From: Chaetomium olivaceum
Lineage: Eukaryota; Ascomycota; Sordariomycetes; Sordariales; Chaetomiaceae
DNA length: 64,000 bases
Reading direction: 5' to 3'
Assembly (NCBI GenBank): GCA_039881045.1
Contig: JAYWVB010000007.1
Coordinates: 310,001 to 374,000, forward strand
Below are positions 1-10,440 of this stretch, piece after piece. The position numbers and the translations under genes are program-made. The notes under the pieces are model-generated. The model was given only the letters and a program-made list of their open reading frames with translations. It made no database searches and was not told the DNA's origin. Every line of letters begins with the position of its first letter. Position 1 is the first letter of the stretch.

Positions 1-477
1 CCCCCTTGAAGCGCTCAGACCCCAGATTTCGTTTCGCAGGATTTAAGTGATGCGAGTTGCATCCGAGTCCCTGGCACACCGGCGCGCCTGGCAGGGCTCG
101 AGTGGTTCTCCAGAAAATCCCCATGCGGGGTTCACATCGGCATGAAGTTCCCCGCCCAATAGCGCAACCGGGATCCCCAACCCGTAGTGTCGTTTCCCAG
201 GGACATGGATAGGACGGCAGGGGGTTGTGGGAGGTGTTTATATCTCCGGCGTCGTATCCAAGATGGCCCATCGCTTCTCGAAGAGTCCGAACTGGTCTTA
301 TGCCTCCCGTCCTGCCCATATCCTCTGAGCACTTTCAAACCTTTTTTAAACCCACCGAGGCTATTTCACCAACAGTCACCACCACCAACACCACTAACCA
401 ATACCACCACTGCCACCAACACACCACCACGACCACCAACACCACCACTACCACCAACAGCAGCACCACCACACACA
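1..477. other. Upstream region of the FAD monooxygenase, with ACC-rich simple repeat
   Basis: No supported gene ends in this stretch. From about 367 to 475 the + strand is an imperfect (ACC/CACCAC)n simple repeat directly ahead of the start codon at 478. The reading frame stays open back to 187, but those residues are threonine/proline low complexity with no family resemblance, so I treat them as 5' leader. Confidence 0.5.
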
Positions 478-1792
478 ATGACAACTCCAACCCCAACCTC
501 ACTCCCAAACCCAGCCACAACCACCACCTTCCCGCGCCTCCCCCCCTCGGGCATCCACGTCCTCATAGTCGGCGCCGGATTCGCCGGCCTCACCGCCGCC
601 ATCGAATGCGACCGCAAAGGGCACCGGGTGACCGTGCTCGAGAAGTCCCGCACGCTCCTCCCCCTCGGCGACATCATCTCCTTCGGGCAGAACTCGTCCC
701 GCTTCTTTGCCCGCTGGCCCGGCGTGCTCGACGCGCTGGACCCGCTCGTGCACAAGCACGACCAGTTCCGCTTCCATTCGTGGCGCGGCGAGTACGTCAC
801 CACCCAGTCGTTTGCCGAGGAGCATCGGCGGTGGGGGCCCAGGGTGAATGGCCATCGCGGGAGATCCACGCGGTGGTGCTGGCGCATGCGCGGGCCAGGG
901 GGTGGATGTGCGGTTGGGGGTGAATGTGGTGCGGTATTTTGAGGAGGACGGGGTGGCGGGGGTGGAGACGGAGGATGGGGGGAGGTGGACGGCGGATGTG
1001 GTGCTTGCTGCGGAGGGGGTCAGGTCAAGGGGGAGGAAGCTGGTGTTGGGGTTTGAGGATAGTCCGCAGCCGAGTGGGTATGCGGTTTTTAGGACATGGT
1101 TCGCGGCGGATGAGGTGTTGCGGAATGAGAAGACGAGGTGGTTGGTGGAGAAGGGCGATTCGCATAATGGGTGGATTGGGGAGGATGTGCACTTTTTGGT
1201 GGCGGCCATCAAGGGCGGGAAGGAGATAAGCTGGGTGTGCACGCACAAGGATGAGGGTAGTATCGAGGAAAGCTGGCAGTTTCCCGGGAAGATTGAGGAT
1301 GTGCTACGCGTAGTAGAGGGCTGGGATCCCGTGGTGGTGGAGCTGGTCAAGCTAACGCCGCCTGAACGCCTGTTCGACTATAAGCTCGTGTTCCGCGACC
1401 CGCTACCGACGTTTATCTCGCCCCAGGCGAGGACGGTGCTGATCGGGGACGCCGCGCATCCGTTCCTACCAACGTCGATCCAGGGGGCCAGCCAGGCGAT
1501 GGAGGACGGTGTCGTGCTGGCCGCGTGTCTGGACAAGGCGGGCAAGGGCAAAGTGCAGGAGGCAGTACGGGTATGGGAGCGCATCCGATACGAACGCGTA
1601 CATAAGATCCAGCAGACGGGCATCTCGACGCGCGAGCAGTGGCACAAGGCCGACTGGGACGCTATCTGGAAGGACCCGCAGTCGATGCACCTGAAGAGGG
1701 AGGCGTGGATTTTGGATTTTGACGCCGAGGCCGACGCGTATGCTTCGTATGATGCCGTGAGGGAGGAGCTGGAAAAGGGGACAACAAAGTGA
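478..1792 (+). CDS. FAD-dependent monooxygenase (salicylate-hydroxylase-like), frame broken twice
   Basis: Flavoprotein hydroxylase of the UbiH/PHBH group, which uses FAD and NAD(P)H to hydroxylate small, often aromatic, substrates; the substrate here is unknown. Seen: an N-terminal Rossmann dinucleotide motif (VLIVGAGFAGLTAA, about residues 23-36) and the second FAD motif GDAAHPFLPTSIQGASQAME in the C-terminal half. The start at 478 is the first Met just before the fold begins. Reading starts in one frame, must shift near 861-865 (a G run) and again near 893-900 to keep the conserved stretch reading GHRG, EIHAVVLAHARA, GVDVRLG. Two missing bases give exactly 439 codons (438 aa), normal for the family. 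The alternative is a 55 nt intron at 844-898 (GT..AG), which also joins the outer frames but deletes conserved residues and lacks a branch site. The product class is secure; whether the locus is intact is not. Confidence 0.8.
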
Positions 1793-2592
1793 GAGCTGGG
1801 TTAGAGCCATATTTTGGCTGTGGTGGTATTGTTCGAGATATATCGCCCGGTATGCCAGCTTATATCGTTCATAACAGAGAAAGTGACGAGGGGATGTATT
1901 AAGATTGGCGGGCGCTTATTAGTGGCTATAACAGTATTTTAGGAACTTGCATCGTATATATCCAACCTTCTTCATTTCGCATCTTTAAGATGGGAGAGGA
2001 AACAGTGCTTACTTCAAGATAACCCGTCAAGTTTTCAGTTTGTGTAGCAGCAACCCTATGCGCACGTGATTCTGTACCTAGGCGGGGAGGTAACCAAGCG
2101 ATGCTGGTACAAACGGCCAAATCTTTGCGAACGAAACTACGAAGAAATTCCAGGACTTCCTACCCACCACCAAGACGGACGATGGACGGCTGAGCAATAA
2201 GGAAGGCACCAAACAGTCAATAGAAAGACGATGAGTGGAGGAGGTTATCATGTTGAAGGAAGGAGTGGCAACAGCTCCAGGGCGCTTCCTTTGCGCGAGC
2301 GCTCCACATTCTGGGCCTGGATTTGCAGCTGCAGTTGCAGGGCGCGTCGGTTCTTCATCCCGCCAACATCTGCAGCTCGCTTCATCTTCGTTACCTAGGT
2401 ATGGCATTCCCCGCGGTATCACAGTCTGCCCGTCTGCGATCACATCCTTCCAGTGTTCATCACCTCACTTCTCTTCCCTATTCTTGGAGCAACCCTCCCT
2501 TTCATTCACGTTGGCTTCCTCGCATTCCAGGACAAATTAGACGACCCCAAATCTCATCCACCACTGCCGGGAATCAGTTCAGCTTGCTCAGG
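1793..2592. other. Intergenic, no gene seen
   Basis: Between the monooxygenase stop and the kinase start I see no supported coding sequence. A TACCTAGGTA-type short palindrome, recurrent in the intergenic DNA of this window, sits near 2393-2402. The frame of the kinase stays open upstream to an ATG at 2401, so a longer kinase N terminus cannot be excluded. Confidence 0.4.
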
Positions 2593-3795
2593 ATGTCTTC
2601 GACCGCAACCCCTCCTTCAACAACGACCACTCCGCAGTCTCTCACCAGAGGGACGGAGGTCACCTCTCCCTCGGGAAAACCATACATCATTGATGAGGCC
2701 ATCTACCAGCGGCAGAGGGGAAAGCGGCTCTATTGCTTGTACAGTGCAAGGTAGGTTTAGTGAGGAGAGTTTTCTTGCCCAGCTCCTACCCTCTTCTTGA
2801 CTGGTGTAATGTGGTTGGTACTAATTTACATCCCGAGTTAGTCACGACGGCCAGAAGTATGTGCTGAAGGACATCCTATCGGGTGACTTTAAGTATATAC
2901 TAGAGCTACAGAAGCTTGTCGAGGGCCCATCACACGTTCGAACGCTCGTCGACGGCATTCCCGACCGGCACATGTTCGTGTACCCTTTCCTAGACACGAA
3001 TTTGCAGCTGGTTGAGCCGACAGCAATCCCTCCCTCTGCAAAGAAGAATATCCTGAGGGATGCTCTCACCGGCTTGGCCGACCTCCACGACAAAGGCATC
3101 TATCACACAGGTTAGTCGTCTATGTATCACCGTATCGAGTTTTCATTGACACCCTCGGAAGACATTAAACCAGCCAACATCATGATGGACTCCTTTCAAC
3201 AGAGCGATGGCACTATCGGTTTTAGAAACGTACAGATTACGGACTTGGAGGATGCCGTGGTCCTGCCGCCAGGCTCCCCAGGTCTTGGAAACTTCCTCAC
3301 CGGGAACCAGTTCTGGAGGAGCCCTGAAGCGTGGGCAAAAGGAGTACAGCATACTCCGTCTGACATCTTTTCGTTCGGCATCACAGTATGTTTTCGAGAT
3401 CCCCTCCTTGCGCTTATTCTTGGTTGCGAAGACACTGACGAGTGAAGGCAATATATGTCTGGTTCAACCGGATGGTCTTTTTCTCGGAAGAGGCAAACGT
3501 AGCCGATGACGCATCGCATATAATACTCAGCCTCCACGTTTCTCATTTCATCAATGATATCGACGATTTTAACGGTTTCATTGAGTACCATGGAGGAGAG
3601 GATGATCCCTTTGTGGCTCGTTTCGGAGCACTCCTCATGTCATTTAACGGAAAGGACAAGAAGAGAGCGCCTTTCAGTAGGTGGCAAACGGTGGACCACG
3701 ACTTTAAGGATCTCGTTGGCCGGATGACCTGCCTTGATCCTCGGCGGCGGATCACAGCCCGGGAAGCACTGCAGCACGCTTGGTTCCAAACTTGA
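2593..3795 (+). CDS. Serine/threonine protein kinase-like protein, four exons
   Basis: Exons 2593-2750, 2842-3110, 3162-3385 and 3448-3795, all with GT..AG introns of 51-91 nt; 332 aa. The joins restore kinase subdomains in order: a VAIK-like YVLKD, the catalytic loop HTDIKPANIM (HRD changed to HTD, with catalytic Asp, Lys and Asn present), ITDLEDA in place of DFG (the metal-binding Asp is kept), RSPEAW for the APE motif, a conserved DIFSFGI, and a C-terminal LDPRRRITAREALQHAWF, the usual subdomain XI ending. No GxGxxG glycine loop is visible ahead of the lysine; the segment there reads through KRLYCLYSASHDGQK. All main catalytic residues remain, so activity is possible but unproven. This resembles a fungal-specific clade of small kinases with an HTDIKPxN loop. 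Frame is intact throughout. It faces the GH43 gene tail to tail. Confidence 0.85.
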
Positions 3796-4072
3796 TGATC
3801 TGCGGTAATACGCAGAGTCTCATCGCTGGGAGTGTATAATAGTGTCACCACTCAAACCTTCAACAAACATCTTGCAAAGCAGAAACGTTGACTACCAAAC
3901 GCAACTGGAATCAAGAAGCGAAGATACGTGCATCTACATGGTGTAATGAACACTCAGCATTGAAAGCCTTCTTGTCTCTGGTCCTCCCGTGTGCCAGAAC
4001 ATTCTCCGCCAAGCCAGCCATCCCTTCCAGAACCCCCTCTCGCATTTGGAGGTTCTTGTTTCGAGCTCAACC

Positions 4073-5037
4073 TCAGTAAATAACCGGCCAACCATTCTCA
4101 TAGCGAATGAGGTTGATCCCAATCTGCGCCGTGCCAGCATCATTATAATAATGATACATCAACACATCCCCATCCACATCCGCAAACACCGCATTGTGGC
4201 CCGGCCCATGCACCGAGCCATGGCTCGACATGACCTGGCTGCCACCGCCCTCTCAATCTGCCGGCCGTTCTTGTCCACATATGGCCCCGTCACCGACGCC
4301 GACCGTCCCACCATGATCCGGTACGTGCTGGCCGCCCCCTGGCAGCACCGGTCGAACGACACCCACAGGTAGTACCAATCGCCGCGGCGCACGATGACCG
4401 GCGCCTCCACCGCGCCCTCGGCGTTATCCGGCCGCGCCGCAATCCCCAGCGGCGCACTGTTATCCGCCCGCTTCCCCGTGCTGGGGTCCAGCTTGATCAG
4501 TTTGATCCCGGACCAAAAAGACCCCAGCGACAGCCACCAGCCGCCCTGGGCATCCACAACTAGGTTGGGATCGATGGCGTTGAACCCGCTACTCGTAGTC
4601 GACTCGATCACCAACCCGCGGTCAGTCCATGACCCGGAGGCACCCGTGGGACTGGTGGCGAGGAAGATGGCGGAGCGGGAGGAGCCGAACGACGAGGCCG
4701 AGTAGTACAGGTAGTACTGGTTGTTGTGGAAGGAGAGGTCGGGCGCCCACAGGTTGCGGTCGCCGTTGGTGTAGGGGGTGGTCCAGGGCGCGCCCTGCGG
4801 GAATACCGCGCCGGCGTTGGTCCACCGCGTGCGGTCGGTGGATGTCTTGAGCTGCACGTTGTCGCCCGTGTAGGCGGCCAGGTAGGTGCCCGAGGCGGTT
4901 TTGAGGACGGTGGGGTCGTGGATGAAGGTGTCGCCCGTCACGGGGCCCGGGTTGATGTTTTGCCGGGGGGTGAGGACGCTGGCGGAGGCGACGGCGGCGG
5001 CGAGGAGCCCGCCGATGGTCATCTGTCGTAGGGACAT
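4073..5037 (-). CDS. Secreted GH43 endo-1,5-alpha-L-arabinanase-like glycoside hydrolase, one frame break
   Basis: Predicted extracellular enzyme of glycoside hydrolase family 43 acting on arabinan side chains of pectin. The start at 5037 gives a signal peptide (MSLRQMTIGGLLAAAVASAS); an upstream in-frame ATG at 5172 would bury it. The five-bladed propeller catalytic triad is visible: Asp in HDPTVLK (about residue 41), Asp in AIDPNLV (about 156) and Glu in GAVEAPV (about 211). The C-terminal SHGSVHGPGHNAVF and YHYYNDAGTAQIGINLIR segments, typical of this family, lie in another frame from the first 280 residues. A single missing base in the CCC run at 4248-4250 (read on the + strand) reconnects them and gives 322 codons. 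Without that correction the protein would lose the last ~50 residues of the propeller. Arabinanase versus arabinofuranosidase activity cannot be settled from sequence alone. Confidence 0.85.
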
Positions 5038-5781
5038 GTTCGGGTTTGAGACTTTTGTGGCTGACTGTTGGGATGTTTTAGTCTCTGAGGTTGCCTGGTG
5101 GTAACCTTGAATGGTGAGAAGGTAACACTGCAGGGGGGTACTAGTATGTGGCCTCGCAGTGATCATCCGCAATGTTGATGTCTTGATGCCGTATTCGATG
5201 TGGTTGTGACGTCGTCTTATGTACGCGATCGTCCAATGGTCGGCTCGTATTGACCCTTTCCTCGGTCTCGGTCGGCATTGGCTGCGTGTGCCGAGCCATC
5301 TTGAATCTCTTGTCTGAGTTTCAGTTTGTCCGTCTGGGCGTTGGCGTCGGCCCTAATTTTGAACCACGGAAAAAAGGGGGCTTCTGTAGTGTGTACACAC
5401 ACCAATTTTGGTAATGCACCCAGGACGACGGCCTGCTCCACTTCTGGTTTCATTAGGGTGCATTGTTCTTTAAGCGCGCCTCGGGATAATTGCCAGGGCA
5501 CAGGGGGGGTCCAATGCGGAGACTGCGGAGCGGCTTGGCCCGTACGCGTCGCGCAAGATAGACTGCGGCGAGAGTGTGGGAGCATCATGGCTTGATTCAT
5601 GAATGTTCGGCCCGGTATATTGTCCGTGGTTTCCATTCTCACGACACTACTGTTTGAACCATTGGCTCAGAGAGAGCACTCAAGTATCAGATATTGCAAA
5701 TGACAAGAACACCTCATGTATTGAGCGGAAGTGAGAACATGTACCCTACCCAGACCCTCCTTCGGGGCCCATGAATCCCCC
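5038..5781. other. Intergenic, no gene seen
   Basis: Start-side region of GH43 and end-side region of the BTB gene. Open frames here, including one on the minus strand at 5217-5642, have no domain resemblance and biased composition. I annotate none. Confidence 0.4.
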
Positions 5782-6483
5782 CTAGTCCTCCTCCCTCGCC
5801 AAACAAACCTCCGGATCAAACATCACGGTCCGAGTGATAACCAACATATGCACACTCAGCTCTTCATCAAACTTGTCCCCATCCGTGCCCCGGGCAGCCT
5901 CACATCGGCGCCCACAGCCATCGGGGTTGCCCCTGTGCGGCGCTATGCCGCGCGGGCACAGATATGTCTTCCTAATCGTCCAGCGCGGGTGGTACTCCAG
6001 CGTCGTGCCTGCGGACGTCGTGATGCCCTGCCAGCCCGGCTGGTCCTCATTGTACTCCTGCGCCGTGCTGACCAGCTTCACCGCCGCGAGGTAGCGCTTG
6101 TCCTTGAGCCAGGCCTCGAGACGGGGGATCTGGAAATACTGGGCTTCTTTGAGAAGCGAGAGGTATCGGTGGTGGTCGTGGCCGCCCTTGGCGGCGTCGA
6201 AGAACAGCGGGAAGACGCCGCGGCGCAGGTAGGCGAGGATATGCTCAAACAGGGTCGGGTCGGCGTCGATGAAGTAGGAGCCGTCTGGGAAAGCGTTGTC
6301 CCAGCGGCCGGAGAGGAGCGCCGCGAAGAAGTCGCTCTCTTCGGTGAGCGTGGCGCGCGTGGTCGTGAAGCGGCGTTCGCCGACTTGGAGATGAATGCGC
6401 GCGTCGGTTGCGGTGACCTCCGGGGGTGGAGGGGAAGATGAGGTGTCGCTGGCGGTGGCGCTGGTTATTATGAGCTTATCCAT
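5782..6483 (-). CDS. BTB/POZ (T1/KCTD-type) domain protein
   Basis: A single-exon 233 aa protein. Residues about 25-115 form a T1-type BTB domain: IHLQVGERRFTTTRATL, then a loop with DGSYFIDADPTLFEHILAYLRRG, the hallmark of KCTD and potassium-channel tetramerisation domains (F-I-D-R-DP-x-F in the family). A helical segment KEAQYFQIPRLEAWL follows, also typical. Family members oligomerise and often serve as Cullin-3 adaptors; no partner can be named here. The C-terminal ~110 residues show no recognised domain. The frame is intact. The start at 6483 is the only Met ahead of the domain. Confidence 0.8.
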   Translation of the reverse strand: MDKLIITSATASDTSSSPPPPEVTATDARIHLQVGERRFTTTRATLTEESDFFAALLSGRWDNAFPDGSYFIDADPTLFEHILAYLRRGVFPLFFDAAKGGHDHHRYLSLLKEAQYFQIPRLEAWLKDKRYLAAVKLVSTAQEYNEDQPGWQGITTSAGTTLEYHPRWTIRKTYLCPRGIAPHRGNPDGCGRRCEAARGTDGDKFDEELSVHMLVITRTVMFDPEVCLAREED

Positions 6484-7498
6484 GATGAAGACAAATGGAC
6501 GGAGTTATGGCTGAATGTGGGTAGTTGTGAGTCAGGGACCAACGGAATCGAAATGTGATGTCTAGAGGATGGTTGCTTCTTAATTTTTGGGTGGCCCAGG
6601 TGGATGATATCGGTCGCTGGTGCCGTTTGCAACGAGCGGGAGGCTGCATCCAAGGTCGACAAAATTTTGCGAATGGCGTTACCAAAAAGCCTGGCTCACC
6701 GCGACTTGACAGGGCTGTTAATGTTTATGAACATTGACCTGTCAACTGGAGCCAGTGCAATTCGTCAACTGACCCAACTTTAGTAGGAAAATCGTTCGTG
6801 GTACAGTGCAAGCTATTGGCATCGACGGGAACCCCGCGCTTGATCGCCCCGGATTGCGTTGAATGGGTTGCGCTTTGGCACTTGAGCAAAGGCACAGTGC
6901 CTGGATATAGGTTTTTGACGACCAGACTTTAGCCAATGCTTGCCGCAATCTGGAGGTTAAGAACAAGGCGAGGATTATGTAGGATATCTCTTCGCTTATG
7001 TTGATAACCATCGACTCGGTCATGGATATCCCCAGGTACGATGACTTTACCGCCTAACTTGCCTAAAACATGAATCAGGTGCGTGTACATGCCACATGAT
7101 TGTGGAACAGGAACAGAATCTGAACAATTATTTACAATTCAGTATAAACTAGAACAGTGTGGGCCACGAAGAGACATGACCTTTGTTAGTCTGCAGGTGA
7201 CACGTAGCTCATCTTGTTCACCAGCATTTTGAGTACCTACCTGGGTAGTCGATGGCCAAGTATTTGAGTTCTCGCCCGACCGTTTCTCATAGCATACCAC
7301 TGGCCTTGAGGGTCCATGTGAACTACAGAAAAGAACCACCAGAGGAGTACTTATAAGTCAGTCCTAACCCTATCACCCTTTTGCACACTTTAACTCACTA
7401 ATTGTTGTCTTAAAGAGTATTTCCTGCCCCTTCCCAGAATTACCCTCAAGCCATATCCTATCATTGAGTTCGTCAGCCGAGGCTTTAGCCACCAGACC
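6484..7498. other. Intergenic, no gene seen
   Basis: About 1 kb between divergent genes (BTB on minus, unknown protein on plus). Composition is more A+T-rich than in the flanking genes. No supported coding, RNA or repeat feature was found. Confidence 0.4.
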
Positions 7499-9111
7499 AT
7501 GTTGTTCACGTACACCCCAGACCCGCCCGAGGTCTGGCAGCCTCTGTCGAGGACCGCTTACGATGGCGCCGCCTGCAGGGATGCCCTGCGTGGGGAGCGA
7601 GTCCCGTGGAATCTTGGGAATAATGTGGCTCGGTTGGCCCTTGTGAGTGGCATCCGACATCACGTCGAGTTTGCCCGGTCGCGCGAGGTAGGCGAGATAA
7701 CCGTGCTCCCCGGCCAGGAGATATTTGCCCGTGCACGGAACGCACGGCGGATCATGAGCAACAGAGTGCCCCCCGCCGAGGCAATGAATAACAAAGCCTG
7801 TTACCCCTACTGCATCTGGTACCCGGATGTCGCCAAAGAGAGTACTTACCGAGACGTCGCTATAAGTTACCCCAATCTGCGCTACCAGATTGGTCGCGCG
7901 TGTGCCGTTGGCGGCTACTACGATCTATACCGCGCACTTGACCTGCTTCCGGACGTGTCCATTGCCGAGGAGGCACGGGAGAATAGAGGCAACGCTGGTG
8001 CCCAAAAGATCTTCCGACATATCATGTCCGCCCCCGTTCGATACCACGTCATGGACGACACCACGCGCACCATCTATCTTAAAACCCCGAGTGGCCGGCC
8101 TTCCTCAACGCTGATACGGCAGTGGTAGCAACCCTAGCAGCCAGCCGCCGCCGGTATTCGGCATCGTTCCAGCCCGACAGCCACTACTTCAACATCACCG
8201 AGGATTGGGGCATCGCCGAAGAGGACGCAACCGCGGAGCCCCCCATCCTCAGCGCCGCCGACGCCGCGCTCTTGCACAACCCCCTCCCGCTCGACCTCCC
8301 CTCCATGAACAAGACCCTCCTCACCCTGCACGCCGCCGCCACCGGCAACATCGACCGCTACGCCCGCCTCCGGCGCCGCGACCTAGAACCCTTCGCCAGC
8401 CGCGACCACAACGTACGGCTCGAGCTGATCTGCCTCACGCGCGGCTGCTACCTCAGCAGCGCGATGGCGGCCTGGCTCGCCGGCACCCCAGCCTTCCTGA
8501 CCTCGCTCGCCCTGCACGAGCGCGAGCGCGTCATGCTGTGGCGCGCCATCCACGCCCGGCGCGTCATGGACGGCACCGCCGACCACCTCCTCGCCACGCA
8601 GGTCGATGGCGCCGGCACGACCTCATGGGTGGTGCCCAATGCAGAGCTGCCCTACTGGATCTGGCGGCCCGAACACCCGACTGCACAGGTCCTCCAGCGG
8701 CTGGCCGTGGTGCGCCCGGCCATGCGCCCGCAGTGCGTCCGCGCGTGCATCGCGGCCGACTACCGCGACCTGTATGACGCCATTATGGATATGGAGGGGG
8801 GTGTTGGTGGGTGGGTCGTGCCGGATCGGCTGATGCTAGACGATGCCAGGGCGGTGGAGGGGGACAAGGGCGGGTATTACAGCGAGGATCTGTTGCGGCG
8901 CGGGCGGGAGATGGGGCTGGCGCGGCTGCCGGTCTGTGAAGGGTATGAAAACTGGATGGATGCCCCCTCGCCGTGGAAGCGCCAGCCCCTGTTGGCGCAC
9001 GACATGCAGCTTTTGAGGGATGCTGGGGGGAACTGTGTAGCAATGGCGGGGACTGCGAGTATGATTATGGCTAGTTTGAGATTTCGATGGAGAGTATCAA
9101 TTATTTTCTAG
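7499..9111 (+). CDS. Unknown protein with an internal duplication, one frame break
   Basis: I do not recognise a named domain. Reading begins at 7499 (context ACCATG) and continues to about 8085, where the frame must slip by one base in the CCCC run at 8085-8088; one missing base makes 538 codons (537 aa) and restores a continuous segment reading EWPAFLNADTAVVATL across the junction. Two halves share a module. The first has ARRIM, CYPYCIWYPDVA, YRDVAISYPNLRYQIGRAC and GYYDLYRALDLLPDV; the second has ARRVM, LPYWIWRPEHPTA, LQRLAVVRPAMRPQCVRAC and DYRDLYDAIMDM. The second module has drifted more. No signal peptide or membrane segment is evident. I recall uncharacterised paralogs with YPYCIWYPDVA-like motifs in related Sordariomycetes, so this is probably an expanded, lineage-restricted family. 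The role is unknown. Confidence 0.7.
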
Positions 9112-9331
9112 CCAAGGGGGAGGACTATCGCAAGGAAGGACGGCTTGCGGCGGGACTCCGTGGTGGGCAACTAAGGTACCGTAGGTAGTTTTAGTGGGTT
9201 GGGTAGGTAAGGTAGCTATGGGTACGATACTATAACCCTGAAAGGTTTGACATCTTTGAAAAGTAGGTACGGTTGCTGTTAAAAGTACTGTAGTTACCTC
9301 GCGGTTGGAAGACGGAGTAGTTGAATAGCGT
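9112..9331. other. Short intergenic stretch rich in GGTAC/AGGTA motifs
   Basis: Between the unknown protein and the HET-like fragment. Several copies of GGTA and GTAGGTA motifs occur at 9175-9275. No gene. Confidence 0.3.
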
Positions 9332-9589
9332 TCAGGAAACCAACCAATGAGTACGGTGGACCTCGACGTTACGCCAATCCAGATATCCGACGTAAAATTC
9401 CACTTGAACTTCCTCACTCATCTTCCCACTGAAATGTTTGAACGCTTGATAAGTGGCACGACAAAAGGGACAACCGACCGCATCGAGAGCGGCGTTCTCG
9501 AGCTCGGCCAGCTCCGTTTGAACCTCCCGCCCTGATGTGGAGCGCAGCTCGGCGAGTGGCGACTCGCACGCTCTGCTAAGGTTCACCAA
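9332..9589 (-). pseudogene. Possible fragment of the N terminus of a HET-type protein
   Basis: A short minus-strand open stretch with no clear ATG. It contains GCPFCRATYQAFKHFS followed by VQVEFYVGYLDW and EVHRTHWLVS. Many fungal HET (heterokaryon incompatibility) proteins begin with a CxxC-type segment of this kind followed by a beta-rich piece, before the HET core. Nothing of the HET core is visible in the next kilobase, so this would be a fragment. The assignment rests on pattern memory only and is weak. Confidence 0.25.
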
Positions 9590-9735
9590 CTAAGTCGAGG
9601 AACTGGTTTCGGTGGTTGGCGTTCTGAAAGTAGTTACCCTTTGTGTCCTATATTTAATTCAAACGCTGTTTACCACCAGAGAAGCATTTTCATGAGTTTG
9701 GGGACTACATGGGCTGATGGCTGGAAAGCCCCTGG

Positions 9736-10324
9736 CTACCACAGCATCCAAAGACACAACTTGGCAAACTCGGCCTCCTCAAATGGTTTATCCTTCAACT
9801 CCGGCTTTAACCTAGCTCGTAGATTGAGCGCCTCCTCTTTGCAAGCCTCACACGAAGCAGTCATGCCCCTCTCTGCATGGATGACAGAGAGTTTGTAGAG
9901 TGCACGAGCCCGTTGTCCCTCGCCCTCGGAATACGTTTCGGAGCTACTGACAATCTCCTCGAGCAGTTGGCTGAAATATGACAAGATAGAGGAAACATGG
10001 TTAGTATTGTTGTGACGAGGTTGAAGGTACAAAGGAAACTCCCAGGGGCACTTACACGGCTGAGCTGACATGTCCGTCGTCGAGTAGCATAGAAGCAACG
10101 TCATATTGCGAATCGCACGTCTTGAGTCCGTTACCGAGAAGACTGCGACGGAACGCCAGCGCCTTGGACGCCAGCCTCAGGGCCTCGGTCCGCCTTCCCT
10201 GGGCGCGGCGGATGCGAGACAGCAAGACCATATCGCCCGAGAACCGGGGGTTACCAGTCTTGAGGAACGACTCGTCGGTGAAGCCCTGGAGAGAAGGGCA
10301 CCGCGCGTAGACGCCGTCAAACAC
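9736..10324 (-). pseudogene. C-terminal fragment of a TPR protein, two exons
   Basis: Exons: up to about 10324 down to 10056, then 9970-9736, with an 85 nt GTAAGT..CAG intron (9971-10055). The product reads LSRIRRAQGRRTEALRLASK, a hinge LLGNGLKTCDS, then LLEEIV and RARALYKLSVIHAERG, ending in PFEEAEFAKLCLWMLW. The helix pairs look like tetratricopeptide repeats, and this ending is one I recall from fungal TPR proteins several hundred residues long. Here only ~115 bp separate it from the DPP III stop codon, leaving no room for the N-terminal part and no usable ATG. It is either a 5'-truncated relic or, less likely, a spliced 3' extension of the DPP III transcript (see findings). Confidence 0.5.
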
Positions 10325-10440
10325 TCCGGGAATGGGTGAGAAAACATATCAGTGTAAGAAGCTGCCAACAAGAGAACAAAGAATGATGACGACTGGATCA
10401 GCCGGACACGGTGCACACATGTCGGCTAAGGGAATCCCAA

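Noticed and set aside
499..1350. 283-codon open frame antisense to the FAD monooxygenase
   Set aside because: Opposite-strand shadow with no recognisable domain.
5217..5642. 141-codon minus-strand open frame upstream of GH43
   Set aside because: No family resemblance and no plausible promoter or splice context.
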